A DNA stretch of 35,098 nt, from the NCBI GenBank assembly GCA_021800035.1, contig JAJYZJ010000019.1, positions 1 through 35,098 of the forward strand. The letters run 5' to 3'. The translations under genes were made by a program, and so were the position numbers. The notes beneath the pieces are model-generated. The model did no database searches. It had not been told where the DNA came from and worked only from the letters and a program-made list of their open reading frames with translations. The stretch is from an archaeon. Lineage in GTDB: Archaea; Thermoproteota; Thermoprotei_A; Marsarchaeales; Marsarchaeaceae. Below are positions 16,739-24,943 of this stretch, piece by piece. Position 1 is the stretch's first letter. Each line of letters begins with the position of its first letter.

Positions 16739-17875
16739 ATGGGCGACAGCGTGCCTGCAGCCCGCTCTGCGAGAGCGGTTTTTGAAGGCATAATTGAGTT
16801 AGGTCCAAGAGACCTAAAGAGGGTCGCCCAACTCAAGGGGCTCGGCTATACACAGGCAATTAGGGCGTTCCACAACTCAGTGGCCAAGTTTGGCGTGAGG
16901 GTATTGGGTGCGGCTAATAATGAAATGCTTGGACTTGTGCTCACCTTCTTCGAAGTAAAGCCCACTGAACCCTATCGCGATGTCTTGTTCGACTCTTTTT
17001 CCTCACTCCGCAGTCTCTCATACCTAGGCGTAGATATGACCGACCTCTCCACATTGTTCGGCTTGGTCTACATTCCAGCTAGTGCAAGCGGGCATGTATA
17101 TTTGTCTCTCTTTGAGAAACTCAAGGAGAGAGGGCTCATATCCAGCTACAGGACGCATGTCGCCGCGAAACGCCTGCGTTATTCCGTGAGGCCAGAGTGT
17201 ATCGACTGGTCAACAGGCAAGTATTCCTTCGAATGGGCGGACCTCAAGGACAGAGTGGCCGAGGATACGGTATTCGAGCTTAGCGAAAGTGTGCTTGCCG
17301 ACTACGTTGACCTTCTCATTATAAAGGAACTCGAATCGGACGCCACTATTTCGCTGAGTGAAATATCGAACCGACTTCTCGAAAAACATCAGCTAAAGGT
17401 GAGCGAGAGGCTTCTACTTTATCACTTTACGCGACACTTGGTTGGCCACAAATTGCTTTCGCGTTACAAGGTCTTTTTCCCGCTGGCAAACTCTATCTCC
17501 GCCTATATTATAGTCAGAGTAAAGGCTTCGTGTAATGAACAGTATGCAAAACTGGTTCGTAGAATTCCATTCTTGAGTATTGAGCTGTTCACGGGTGGCG
17601 ATTCCGTTCACATATCCAGTCATAATATACCACTTGATCACCTTCCGGGTTTCGTGAGCTACGTTCAGAAGAAATTGCGTCCCCTAGTGTCAGGCCTAGA
17701 TATCAAAATGTCCATTCAGGGACTTAGGTATGCCTATACCATTCCATTCGAGCTTTTCGACATTCAGACCGGCATGTGGAAGTATGATGCCGAAACTGAT
17801 GCGCAGCAAGTTGCTATCAGAGCGCAGGAGCTTCTTTCTAGCGTCAGGCAAAGGGAAGGGAAGCCAATTGACTGA
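16739..17875 (+). CDS. Regulator-like protein with duplicated HTH/alpha-beta modules
   Basis: This 378-residue soluble protein appears to hold two similar halves. The first has a helical region with LGPRDLKRVAQLKGLGYTQAI (about 21-42), followed by an alpha-beta part (MLGLVLTFFEV...HVYLSLFEKLKERGLISSY). The second has LLIIKELESDATISLSEISNRLLEK (about 193-217), with a long helix and then SAYIIVRVKASCNEQYAKLVRRIPFLSIELFTGGDS, a beta-alpha-beta pattern like the RAM/Lrp effector domain. The order HTH then RAM-like, repeated, suggests a fused Lrp/AsnC-type regulator, but similarity is too weak for a firm call. The next gene starts inside its last codons. A large inverted repeat lies upstream. Confidence 0.5.
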   Translation: MGDSVPAARSARAVFEGIIELGPRDLKRVAQLKGLGYTQAIRAFHNSVAKFGVRVLGAANNEMLGLVLTFFEVKPTEPYRDVLFDSFSSLRSLSYLGVDMTDLSTLFGLVYIPASASGHVYLSLFEKLKERGLISSYRTHVAAKRLRYSVRPECIDWSTGKYSFEWADLKDRVAEDTVFELSESVLADYVDLLIIKELESDATISLSEISNRLLEKHQLKVSERLLLYHFTRHLVGHKLLSRYKVFFPLANSISAYIIVRVKASCNEQYAKLVRRIPFLSIELFTGGDSVHISSHNIPLDHLPGFVSYVQKKLRPLVSGLDIKMSIQGLRYAYTIPFELFDIQTGMWKYDAETDAQQVAIRAQELLSSVRQREGKPID

Positions 17876-18122
17876 GGCAAAGCCTTTGGGTGACCGCGAG
17901 GATTTTGCCGTAACTCCTAAGGATGTTAGACGAACGCTCGAGGATACCCTAGGGATTACGGTAACTAACGTGCTATTTGCAAACTGGTTGACCTCCAAGC
18001 ACGGCGAGGACGAACCGCTGTCTCCGACTCAATTGAAGGGCCTAAGGACTCAGCTGCATCGGTTATTCGGCGACGCAGGAGATACGCTTTATGAGCTTAT
18101 TCGCTTTGAGAAAGAAGGATGA
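17868..18122 (+). CDS. 84-residue hypothetical protein coupled to the regulator gene
   Basis: The TTG start at 17868 lies eight bases inside the preceding gene, with purine-rich AGGGAAGGGAAG just upstream serving as a ribosome site. Longer readings from 17730 would overlap by 146 bases and are unlikely. The product is soluble, mostly helical and acidic: FAVTPKDVRRTLEDTLGI, then VLFANWLTSKHGEDEPLS and TQLKGLRTQLHRLF. No known motif is recognised. The overlapping start suggests stoichiometric production with the 378-residue protein, possibly as a partner or antagonist (inference). Confidence 0.6.
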   Translation: MTEAKPLGDREDFAVTPKDVRRTLEDTLGITVTNVLFANWLTSKHGEDEPLSPTQLKGLRTQLHRLFGDAGDTLYELIRFEKEG

Positions 18123-18280
18123 CCACTGGCTCACGTTGCATTACGTAGAGCGTTCATGCCTCTCCCAATCTCTGATAGTATCGGTTTCCGGTGCGCACAA
18201 CCTTGATTCGGAATTCACGAACCTGTCCCGCATATGATATCTGCCCCTGCTAGATGCGAAGCTGTAAAGCGGTAGCAATT

Positions 18281-18709
18281 TCAGAATGGGGACGCGGAAA
18301 ATCTCGCTACTATGGAAGAAATTTCATCCACGTACTTTTTGAATATTGAAAGAATATCTCTCGAAGTTATTACACCTACCACTCGCCCAGCATCGGTCAC
18401 CACCAGCCTCCTGATACCCTTCTGCACCATCAGCTCCACTACTTCTTCCGTGGGTGTCTCTTTATCAGTGACAACTAAGGGCGAAGTCATTATCACTGAT
18501 ACTGTAATACTGGATGCATCCTTGCCCGGGGCAACCAGCTTCTCGAGAAAATCCCATTCGGTAAGCATCCCCACGGGGCGGTCTTCATGATTGACTATCG
18601 CGTAACCTCTCCTCCGCTCAACCATCTTTCGGGAAGCTTCCGCCACCGTGAGGCTGTCCTCTATCTCCATAAAATCCGTGTGCATGATGTCTTTGGCTTT
18701 CAATACCAT
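18281..18709 (-). CDS. CBS-domain pair protein
   Basis: This 142-residue protein consists of two tandem CBS domains (Bateman module). The first (about 6-62) has AKDIMHTDFMEIEDSLTVAEA and GYAIVNHEDRPVGMLTEWDFLEKL. The second (about 72-128) has VIMTSPLVVTDKETPTEEVVELM and GIRRLVVTDAGRVVGVITSRDIL. The pattern of G-hydrophobic-hydrophobic-T-x-x-D at the end of each domain is the adenosyl-ligand site, so it probably binds AMP, ATP or SAM. With no fused enzyme, it is a stand-alone sensor whose partner is unknown. ATG start; AT-rich GTTAAATC lies about 32-39 bases upstream. Confidence 0.88.
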   Translation of the reverse strand: MVLKAKDIMHTDFMEIEDSLTVAEASRKMVERRRGYAIVNHEDRPVGMLTEWDFLEKLVAPGKDASSITVSVIMTSPLVVTDKETPTEEVVELMVQKGIRRLVVTDAGRVVGVITSRDILSIFKKYVDEISSIVARFSASPF

Positions 18710-18817
18710 TTAGTGTTATCTCTTATTCGGGCCATTCGGATTTAACGCTTCCGAATGCCATGTGCTACCTCGCACATACCGGACACCCAAGCGAGAATTT
18801 GATTGAGACACTTCTAA

Positions 18818-19318
18818 TTAAAGCCGTGAGTAAAGGAGCAATCCGCCGATAAGAAGCACTACTGAGAACATAAGGATGGCAACTGGAAAGGTGAACCCAG
18901 AGAGAACTCCGGCTCCGGCCACAAGAATGAACACAAGGAGCCATATGCACGCAATCCGCCTATTGTGACTGCGAACCAGCCGGCCGGCGAGCGCCTTGGA
19001 CTCTTGGTCAACCCCTGTGCTTGCCTCCGTGAACTTGGATATAACATTTGCAAGATCGAGGCTTTCTCCGATTGAAATCACAAGTGTTGCGCAAACAACG
19101 TAGGATAGTGGAGGGGCTACCGCTTTTGAAAGGAGAGCTGAAAGTGGAAGATATAGAAAGCATATGGCAGCCCAATCTGCTGCTCGTGCTCTATACGGCA
19201 GAGCGAATGCAAGTAGGAGGAGTGCAAATGTGGCAGCAAAAAAGTTGACAAAGCTAAAATTCAGAACAACCGAAATCACAGCAAGAGCTGCGGCAAGCGC
19301 AGTGAGCGAAGACCTCAA
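18818..19318 (-). CDS. Polytopic membrane protein of the MoxR-DUF58 operon
   Basis: This 166-residue membrane protein (from TTG 19318) has about five hydrophobic segments: two near the N-terminus (TALAAALAVISVVLNFSF, FFAATFALLLLAFAL), one or two in the middle, and a closing hairpin (ACIWLLVFILVAGAGVLSG, PVAILMFSVVLLIGGLLLYS). I chose the TTG that overlaps the DUF58 stop by three bases (TTGA). The alternative ATG at 19357 would overlap by 43 bases and add Cys/Arg-rich residues. A soluble loop (about 85-125) contains ESLDLANVISKFTEAS. No family recognised. It is the last gene of the operon. Confidence 0.65.
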   Translation of the reverse strand: MRSSLTALAAALAVISVVLNFSFVNFFAATFALLLLAFALPYRARAADWAAICFLYLPLSALLSKAVAPPLSYVVCATLVISIGESLDLANVISKFTEASTGVDQESKALAGRLVRSHNRRIACIWLLVFILVAGAGVLSGFTFPVAILMFSVVLLIGGLLLYSRL

Positions 19319-20586
19319 AAGGCCTTCACGACAACAAAGCCGGAGCTCGAAGTCCACTCGTAAACATTCGAGAATTCAGAGTAGGATTTCTCAATCCATT
19401 TTCTCTCAGCCTTGGCGATATCGAAACCTGCAGCCAGTCGTTTGGCATCAGACTTTCCGACTTTCGAGAGCGAAGCAAGCTCGTCCTCCAGTTCGTTCAC
19501 GAATATGATATTGCATACGAAACCTTTCGAGGCTATCTTCATAATCGCAACACGTGTTCGGCTAGAAGTACCCGTAGTCACAAAGTATAGGGTACCCGAC
19601 CTTTTTCTGTATTGGGCCCTGAAGAAAAGCTCCAGCAAATCCTCCGCGTGCTCTACTTCCCACACACTTCCGACCTCCGTCTTTACCAGCTCGTCAAGAA
19701 TTTGCCTGAGTTTTCTGCGGCCGAATCCTGGCCTGAGCTTACTCAGACTTGAGCCAAGGATGAGCGCTCCTACCCTGTTCCCCCTCTTGGCGAGTGCAAG
19801 AGTGAGTTCATAGGCCGCCTGAATTACAGACGCTCGCGCACTCCAATCTCCGACTGCAGGTATATTTTCGTCCGAAAGGTCGACCACTACGACTACGTCC
19901 AGTCCACGATCGACACTCCATTCATTCACCATTGTCCTCTTACTTCGTGCGGTGGCCTTCCAGTTCACGTTCTTCAGAGGGTCCCCAAATTCGTACGCGC
20001 GTATTGTTAGAAATTCATCCCTGCCGCCTTTGGATTTTGACGGAACTATCCCAGCCCAGCTAAAGGTGCGGGATGAGGGTATATCGAGATGTCTGTTTGT
20101 ATATCTAGGATAGACCACGACTCGGGTCTGCACTGGTGCGTACCATTTTTCGGAACTGAGCCCAAACGGAGTAGACACCTCAAGTGCGGTTTGACCGAAC
20201 TGATACACCCCTGGTTCAGCAAAGCTGAGTGCGTATCGAAGAGTGACTTTTTCCCCACTGTGGACCCCGCATACAAGCCCTGGAACGCCCGCATCTACTT
20301 TTGATTTGGGAGGGGGACTATCCGTGAGCTGCAGCCTTGAAACGCTCTTGCCGTCATTCGTCACGGAGGTTTCGACCGTGATCTGCTCCCCAACCACAAG
20401 ATTTGACGCAGATACCCTCCTTGCAATCTGAAGCTTTCCATGGTTTGACTTCACCGGCAATCCAAGGTCCAAGGCCAGGTACAGAAAGAGCACTAGCGCG
20501 AAGGCACTGGCATAATAGTAAGTGAAAGCCAAAAGCCAGAGCCCGATGGCTCCAAGCGATATCACCCCAACAAGCTTACCCTGCAT
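19315..20586 (-). CDS. DUF58-domain protein
   Basis: This 423-residue protein has two membrane helices at the N-terminus (about 5-42), then a beta-rich region (Ig-like, about 50-160), then the DUF58 signature GGRDEFLTIRAYEFGDPLKNVNW (187-209) leading into a von Willebrand A-like fold (VVVVVDLSDEN, 231-241). The domain faces the cytoplasm. DUF58 proteins are the usual partners of MoxR AAA+ ATPases. In studied cases the pair acts in metalloenzyme maturation, envelope integrity or stress response. The ATG lies within the last 11 bases of the MoxR gene, showing coupling. Confidence 0.88.
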   Translation of the reverse strand: MQGKLVGVISLGAIGLWLLAFTYYYASAFALVLFLYLALDLGLPVKSNHGKLQIARRVSASNLVVGEQITVETSVTNDGKSVSRLQLTDSPPPKSKVDAGVPGLVCGVHSGEKVTLRYALSFAEPGVYQFGQTALEVSTPFGLSSEKWYAPVQTRVVVYPRYTNRHLDIPSSRTFSWAGIVPSKSKGGRDEFLTIRAYEFGDPLKNVNWKATARSKRTMVNEWSVDRGLDVVVVVDLSDENIPAVGDWSARASVIQAAYELTLALAKRGNRVGALILGSSLSKLRPGFGRRKLRQILDELVKTEVGSVWEVEHAEDLLELFFRAQYRKRSGTLYFVTTGTSSRTRVAIMKIASKGFVCNIIFVNELEDELASLSKVGKSDAKRLAAGFDIAKAERKWIEKSYSEFSNVYEWTSSSGFVVVKAF

Positions 20587-21538
20587 TATCGATAACCTTG
20601 GGCACCGGCGTCCTGTTCACGATATCGGCAATGACTTGCTCCTGCGTAACCCCCTTTACTTCCGAGTCGACTCCAAGTACGAGCCTGTGCGAAAGCACAG
20701 GAACTGCAAGGCTCTTCACATCGTCCGGGATGACATAATCTCTGCCATTGCATGCAGCTTTTGCCTGGGCCATCCTGTAAAGGTGAATGGAGCCCCGAGG
20801 ACTCACGCCTACTTCGGCTAATTTAGATGCTCGAGTCTCTGCAACGAGCCTGACAACATACTTCCTGATGTCCTCGTCTACGAAAATCTGGTCCAGTGCA
20901 CCGTGAAGACGTAGCAGGGAATCAGCGTCAGTTACCTGCTTAACATTCGCGAACTCATCCTCGCTTGCCTTTTTGAGAGCGAGGATCTGAACTTCGTCAT
21001 CCATCGAGGGATAGCCGACGCGCAATCTCACCATGAACCTGTCCAACTGGGCTTCGGGCAATGGATATGTACCCTCGTACTCTATGGGATTCTGGGTAGC
21101 GAACACAGCAAACGGCAAGGGAAGTTGAAACGTCTGGTTTTCTACTGTTACTTGGCGCTCCTGCATCGCCTCTAATAGTGCAGATTGTGTCTTCGGAGGG
21201 GAACGGTTTATCTCGTCCGCGAGGAGGACCTGGGTAAAAACTGGACCTTTTACGAACTTGAAACCCAGCGTGCCATCAAACACAAAAGTGCCCGTGACGT
21301 CCGATGGCAGAAGGTCAGCCGTAAACTGCACCCTTTTGAACTCAAGCCCTACGGCCTTGGCAACTGCCCTTGCCATTGTGGTCTTCCCGAGGCCGGGGTT
21401 ATCCTCGAACAGTATGTGGCCACCCGCAATGAGATCAATCACCACCAACTCAAGCACTTCCCTTTTTCCGACAATCACGGTAGATACCGTGTCTACGAGC
21501 GACTGCTTTATTCTCACAAACTCCTCAGTTCCGCTCAA
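20576..21538 (-). CDS. MoxR-family AAA+ ATPase
   Basis: This 320-residue protein has Walker A DNPGLGKTT (46-54), pore/substrate loop FTADLLPSDVTGTFVFD (72-88), Walker B VLLADEINRSPPKTQSALLEAMQE (104-127) and sensor 1 AVFATQNP, followed by the lid domain. The Walker B core LLADEINR and the PSDVTG segment are diagnostic for the MoxR family. It is a hexameric chaperone-like ATPase that remodels a partner bound to the DUF58 protein. The start is TTG; AAGGTGG nine bases upstream is a plausible ribosome site, unlike the leaderless genes elsewhere, as expected inside an operon. Confidence 0.92.
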   Translation of the reverse strand: MSGTEEFVRIKQSLVDTVSTVIVGKREVLELVVIDLIAGGHILFEDNPGLGKTTMARAVAKAVGLEFKRVQFTADLLPSDVTGTFVFDGTLGFKFVKGPVFTQVLLADEINRSPPKTQSALLEAMQERQVTVENQTFQLPLPFAVFATQNPIEYEGTYPLPEAQLDRFMVRLRVGYPSMDDEVQILALKKASEDEFANVKQVTDADSLLRLHGALDQIFVDEDIRKYVVRLVAETRASKLAEVGVSPRGSIHLYRMAQAKAACNGRDYVIPDDVKSLAVPVLSHRLVLGVDSEVKGVTQEQVIADIVNRTPVPKVIDNAG

Positions 21539-21598
21539 TTTTCGTGGCCACCTTCGAATAGACCTGTGAAAAGCTTTTCTGAGCTCAACCCAGATTCC

Positions 21599-21967
21599 CT
21601 AGACATCCCGAACGGACATGGGTGCACTTGCAGGGGGATTGTTTTGCAGAACTGCCAGAATGTCTGCGGTGCTTTCCCCTTGGACCAGCAGCGAAATGAA
21701 CTCCTTTTCGAATGCATTCCCCATGTAGACTGTTCTTGTTCCCAAGGCTTTGGAGCCCAAGAGCATCGCATAGTGGTAAACCCTACTCCTGTTGGGCTCC
21801 GGTCGCTTTACGACTTCGATATAGCGAATCCCTCTCAAGGAATCAAAGACTGTCAGAAATGCAAGGAAGCCTGCAACGAGCGCATCCACAATCCAGTACT
21901 GAGCTCTTGTGAGAATAAGGATAACCGCGGCCACAGCTAGGTATGTTCCTGCGTGTCTAATTCGCAC
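21599..21967 (-). CDS. Two-TM membrane protein of the MoxR operon
   Basis: The frame is open from TTG 22021, but starts within the end of the DUF4129 gene at 21979, 21976 or GTG 21967 are more likely; 21967 gives 122 residues and a 11-base overlap. Two hydrophobic helices (about TYLAVAAVILIL and DALVAGFLAFLTVFD) sit at the N-terminus, followed by a soluble alpha-beta part (IRYIEVVKRPEPNRSRVYHYAMLL..., FEKEFISLLVQGESTADILAVLQ). The position between DUF4129 and MoxR genes suggests a membrane component of the same machine. No family recognised. Confidence 0.6.
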   Translation of the reverse strand: MRIRHAGTYLAVAAVILILTRAQYWIVDALVAGFLAFLTVFDSLRGIRYIEVVKRPEPNRSRVYHYAMLLGSKALGTRTVYMGNAFEKEFISLLVQGESTADILAVLQNNPPASAPMSVRDV

Positions 21968-22664
21968 TAGAAGCACCAAGTCTGCCGCGGACGGCTGTAA
22001 GGAATGAGCGCATGAACGCAAGTGCCGAATTAGTTTCCGAGTCTGTCAATGCTTCTCCGTACCTTGCCCTGTTGAAAATCCTGGAGAAGGACTCTGACTC
22101 GCTGGGATCCAGCGTGAGTATACGAGCGATTCTCGCGAGATATTCTGCGGGAGTCTCCGCTGCAGCATCCCCTAATCCCGACGCATCACAAGCCTTCCGT
22201 AGCAAGGCATAATATCTTACCACTGCAAGATTTCTGCCATGAGAATAGCTCGCAGTCCTCAGCGCTTCTGTATCTTGCTCGAGTTCGTCTAGGATGCCAG
22301 AAAGCCTCAGAACCCTTGTATCCCGTCTCATGAGCAATGTGATGGCTGCAAGCGTCGCAATTGAGGCTGCGAGTATCAGGACAATCACAAAGAACGGAGG
22401 CGTAAGTCGTAGCGCGATTGAGCCTGGAATCCCCGGAAGATGCGGCGGAGATACGCTTAACGTGTTCGTCCCTGAAATCGAAGACGTGCTTGTGGTTCCA
22501 CTTCTACCTCCACCCTTTTGCGGAGAGTATGTAAAATTGAAATTCTGTAGAACCGATGGCGGCGAGGATAGACCAGATAACCTGCCTGATTCAAGCGCCG
22601 CAAGAATCAGCAGCGTTGCAAGCAGTGAAACGCCCAACCAGACATGATTTGCTGTAGGACGCAA
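21957..22664 (-). CDS. DUF4129-domain membrane protein
   Basis: This 235-residue protein has a first membrane helix (about 8-25), a Ser/Thr/Gly/Pro-rich external loop (about 30-85), a second helix (about 90-112), then a cytoplasmic C-terminal domain. That domain (RNLAVVRYYALLRKACDASGL, ETPAEYLARI, FNRARYGE) matches the DUF4129 pattern, a helical domain that habitually occurs with MoxR and DUF58 genes. It is first in the operon. The TTG start has an AAGGAG ribosome site eight bases upstream, and an AT-rich promoter element (CATAATAAAG on the minus strand, 22704-22713) lies further up. Confidence 0.8.
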   Translation of the reverse strand: MRPTANHVWLGVSLLATLLILAALESGRLSGLSSPPSVLQNFNFTYSPQKGGGRSGTTSTSSISGTNTLSVSPPHLPGIPGSIALRLTPPFFVIVLILAASIATLAAITLLMRRDTRVLRLSGILDELEQDTEALRTASYSHGRNLAVVRYYALLRKACDASGLGDAAAETPAEYLARIARILTLDPSESESFSRIFNRARYGEALTDSETNSALAFMRSFLTAVRGRLGASSAN

Positions 22665-22672
22665 GGGTTAGA

Positions 22673-22678
22673 CTCCTT
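22673..22678 (-). promoter_or_regulatory. Shine-Dalgarno site deciding the DUF4129 start
   Basis: AAGGAG on the minus strand, spaced eight bases before TTG 22664. A canonical site is unusual in this window, where first genes mostly look leaderless, and it supports the TTG. Confidence 0.5.
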
Positions 22679-22738
22679 TATGGGGCTGAGTTATTTCTGT
22701 CTTTATTATGGCGTAGCCCCTCCAATTTGCAGAATATG

Positions 22739-23656
22739 TCACCCCGGCCGATTGAAGCCTCGAGCATGACGCTTCGGCAAGAGCCCGCTATCCGACACAG
22801 CCTTCCGAAGCGTGTTCTCCTGTGAGGCGGTAAGCCGAGCAAGAGGCGGGCGAACCGGACCCGAGGGATTGCCTCTTACTGCCATCATCCCCTTTACCGC
22901 CGCCGGGAAGTCCCCTACAAACATCGCCTGCGCCACAGGGAAGACGCTCTCCTGAATCTTCCACGCCGACGCCAGATCGCCTGCCTTGATACGTTCGTGT
23001 ATCCTCACGCACTCATCGGGAGCGACATTGGCCAGTCCCGTGACTACTCCGTCAGAACCTGCGACAAGTGCAGAGTAGATCAGCATATCGGTACCCATGA
23101 ATACTGAAAAGGAGCTGCTTTGAGTCGCATGCAGCACCTCAAGATAAGCAGGAAAATCCCGAGTGGTGTACTTTATGCCCGCCATGTTATCCAAGTTTGA
23201 AATCCTTTTGAGATATTTCACAGAGACGTCGTTACCGGTATTCGAAGGTATGTGGTACATGAGAACCGGAATTGACACAGAAGAACAAAGAGCCCTGAAA
23301 TGCGACAAGATGCCCTCGTCCGACACCTTGTAATAGTAGGGAGGCGTCGCCACGACAAAGTCCGCGCCGAGCTTCTCGGCGAGCTTGGCATTTGCGACTG
23401 CGTTTCTGGTACCAGGGTCGGAGACTCCCGCAAGAACAGGAACCTTTCCCGCTGACGCACTGACCGCTTCACGTATCAAAGATTCCTTCTCCTCCTCATT
23501 CAGTAACGCGAATTCTCCATTCGTGCCAAGTGGAAAAATTCCGTTCACACCCTTTTTGATCAGGTCGTCTATGAGCGATGCGAACCTTCTCAAGTCCAGA
23601 CTGTAGTCTGTCTTGAACGGCGTGACTATTGGAACTATTATCCCGTTTAACCGCAC
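22739..23656 (-). CDS. DHDPS/N-acetylneuraminate-lyase family aldolase
   Basis: This 305-residue TIM-barrel protein has the family's ordered motifs: PIVTPF (9-14), FPLGTNGEF (41-49), YHIPSNTG with catalytic Tyr134, and GIKYTTRD with Schiff-base Lys162. These enzymes cleave or condense pyruvate with an aldehyde (dihydrodipicolinate, KDG, N-acetylneuraminate or hydroxy-oxoglutarate). In the GTTGE loop the second Thr is Asn (GTNGE), which argues against true DapA and for a related lyase or dehydratase. The GTG start has a strong TATA box 22-29 bases upstream. A second family member ends at base 187. Confidence 0.88.
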   Translation of the reverse strand: MRLNGIIVPIVTPFKTDYSLDLRRFASLIDDLIKKGVNGIFPLGTNGEFALLNEEEKESLIREAVSASAGKVPVLAGVSDPGTRNAVANAKLAEKLGADFVVATPPYYYKVSDEGILSHFRALCSSVSIPVLMYHIPSNTGNDVSVKYLKRISNLDNMAGIKYTTRDFPAYLEVLHATQSSSFSVFMGTDMLIYSALVAGSDGVVTGLANVAPDECVRIHERIKAGDLASAWKIQESVFPVAQAMFVGDFPAAVKGMMAVRGNPSGPVRPPLARLTASQENTLRKAVSDSGLLPKRHARGFNRPG

Positions 23657-23677
23657 AGCGGCTTTTCTATTCTGTCA

Positions 23678-23685
23678 GATATAAG
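23678..23685 (-). promoter_or_regulatory. TATA box for the aldolase
   Basis: CTTATATC on the minus strand, centred 26 bases before GTG 23656, the expected position for a leaderless transcript. Confidence 0.6.
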
Positions 23686-23800
23686 AGGTATTGCGCGTGA
23701 TTTATGTTTCGAGGCCCAATAGAGAGTTCTCCGCAGGAAAATGGATAACTCGGGAACCAGAGTTTAATTCAGGGAGGCCAATTCAGACACCGCGGCAATA

Positions 23801-24877
23801 TTGGTCAAAGTTCTGAAAGTGGACCCGATCAGACCAGAAGCAGACAGAATCGCTCTCGCTGCCAGGGTTCTCAGGAGGGGTGGAACAGTTGCCTTCCCAA
23901 CTGAGACGGTCTACGGATTGGGTGCCAACTGTTTCAGCGATTCAGCCTGCTCAAAAATATTTGCCGCCAAGGGAAGACAGCCAGATAATCCGTTGATCGT
24001 TCACCTAAGCACCACTGAGGAACTCCCGATGGTGGCACGTGAAGTTCCCCCTTCACTGGAGGAACTTCTCAAAAGACTCTGGCCGGGACCACTAAGCGTC
24101 GTGCTTCCCAAGCGAGACGAGGTTTCGCAGGTTGCAAGTGCTGGACTCCCGACGGTTGCGGTCAGGGTTCCCGCCCACCCGGTAGCGCTAGCCTTGATAC
24201 GAGAGGCAGGTGTCCCGGTTGCGGCGCCGAGTGCCAATACTAGTACGAGGCCCAGCCCGACAAGGGCTTCGCACGTCATTGACGACCTGGGCGCGAAGAT
24301 TGATATCATACTGGACGGGGGAGAAGCCTTTTTTGGAATCGAGTCCACTGTCATCAGGCCCAGCGGCTCTGGCGTAGAAGTTTTAAGGCCGGGACCATTT
24401 ACGCTTGATGAACTCCGCAAACATTTCGGGACAACTATCGTAGCAGAGTCCAACCATTCCAGCGGTGCCCCCCCGTCCCCAGGTATGAAGTACCTGCATT
24501 ATTCTCCAAAAAAACCCCTTGTGCTTGCTGATTCCGTCGAATGTATTAAAGCACTGAACGAGGAACTGACGAAACGAGGATTAATCTCGGAAACCATTTG
24601 CACGTCTGATCAAGTTCAAGGATTAGCCGGACCAACGAGACTACTCGGAAGCGGAGAAGATATCTACGAAGTGGCGAAGAATCTCTACTCTGCAATCAGA
24701 GATTTTGACCAAGGGAGTTCGGATATCGGCATTATTTCTGCATTTCCTGAAGAAGGAATTGGCTTCGCGATAATGAACAGAATCAGGAAGGCCTGTGGAG
24801 ATCGCGTAGCAGAGCATCCTGATCAAGTGAAAAAGTTGTGCGACTTGCTCGATAGAAATCGCGGTGGAAGCCTCTGA
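23801..24877 (+). CDS. sua5: L-threonylcarbamoyladenylate synthase (YrdC-Sua5 fusion)
   Basis: This 358-residue protein has a YrdC/TsaC domain (about 12-205) with GGTVAFPTETVYGLGANC, the ATP-site K-x-R AAKGRQPDNPL and APSANTSTRPSPT. It is followed by the conserved linker SPGMKYLHYSPKKPL and the C-terminal Rossmann-like Sua5 domain (about 240-355). It makes threonylcarbamoyl-AMP from Thr, bicarbonate and ATP, the first step of t6A37 tRNA modification. The length and two-domain form are standard for archaeal Sua5. The start is TTG; GTTTAATT lies about 33-40 bases upstream, so a short leader is possible. It heads a plus-strand run of five genes. Confidence 0.92.
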   Translation: MVKVLKVDPIRPEADRIALAARVLRRGGTVAFPTETVYGLGANCFSDSACSKIFAAKGRQPDNPLIVHLSTTEELPMVAREVPPSLEELLKRLWPGPLSVVLPKRDEVSQVASAGLPTVAVRVPAHPVALALIREAGVPVAAPSANTSTRPSPTRASHVIDDLGAKIDIILDGGEAFFGIESTVIRPSGSGVEVLRPGPFTLDELRKHFGTTIVAESNHSSGAPPSPGMKYLHYSPKKPLVLADSVECIKALNEELTKRGLISETICTSDQVQGLAGPTRLLGSGEDIYEVAKNLYSAIRDFDQGSSDIGIISAFPEEGIGFAIMNRIRKACGDRVAEHPDQVKKLCDLLDRNRGGSL

Positions 24878-24911
24878 GTCCTCAATAGCCAAATCACGTG
24901 GTTTTTCGATA

Positions 24912-24921
24912 CTTTGATAAC
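24912..24921 (+). promoter_or_regulatory. TATA-like element before the methyltransferase
   Basis: CTTTGATAAC is centred 27 bases upstream of ATG 24944. It supports that ATG rather than the in-frame TTG at 24914, which lies within the box. Confidence 0.4.
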
Positions 24922-24943
24922 CTTGGAGCGAACAAGCATTACT

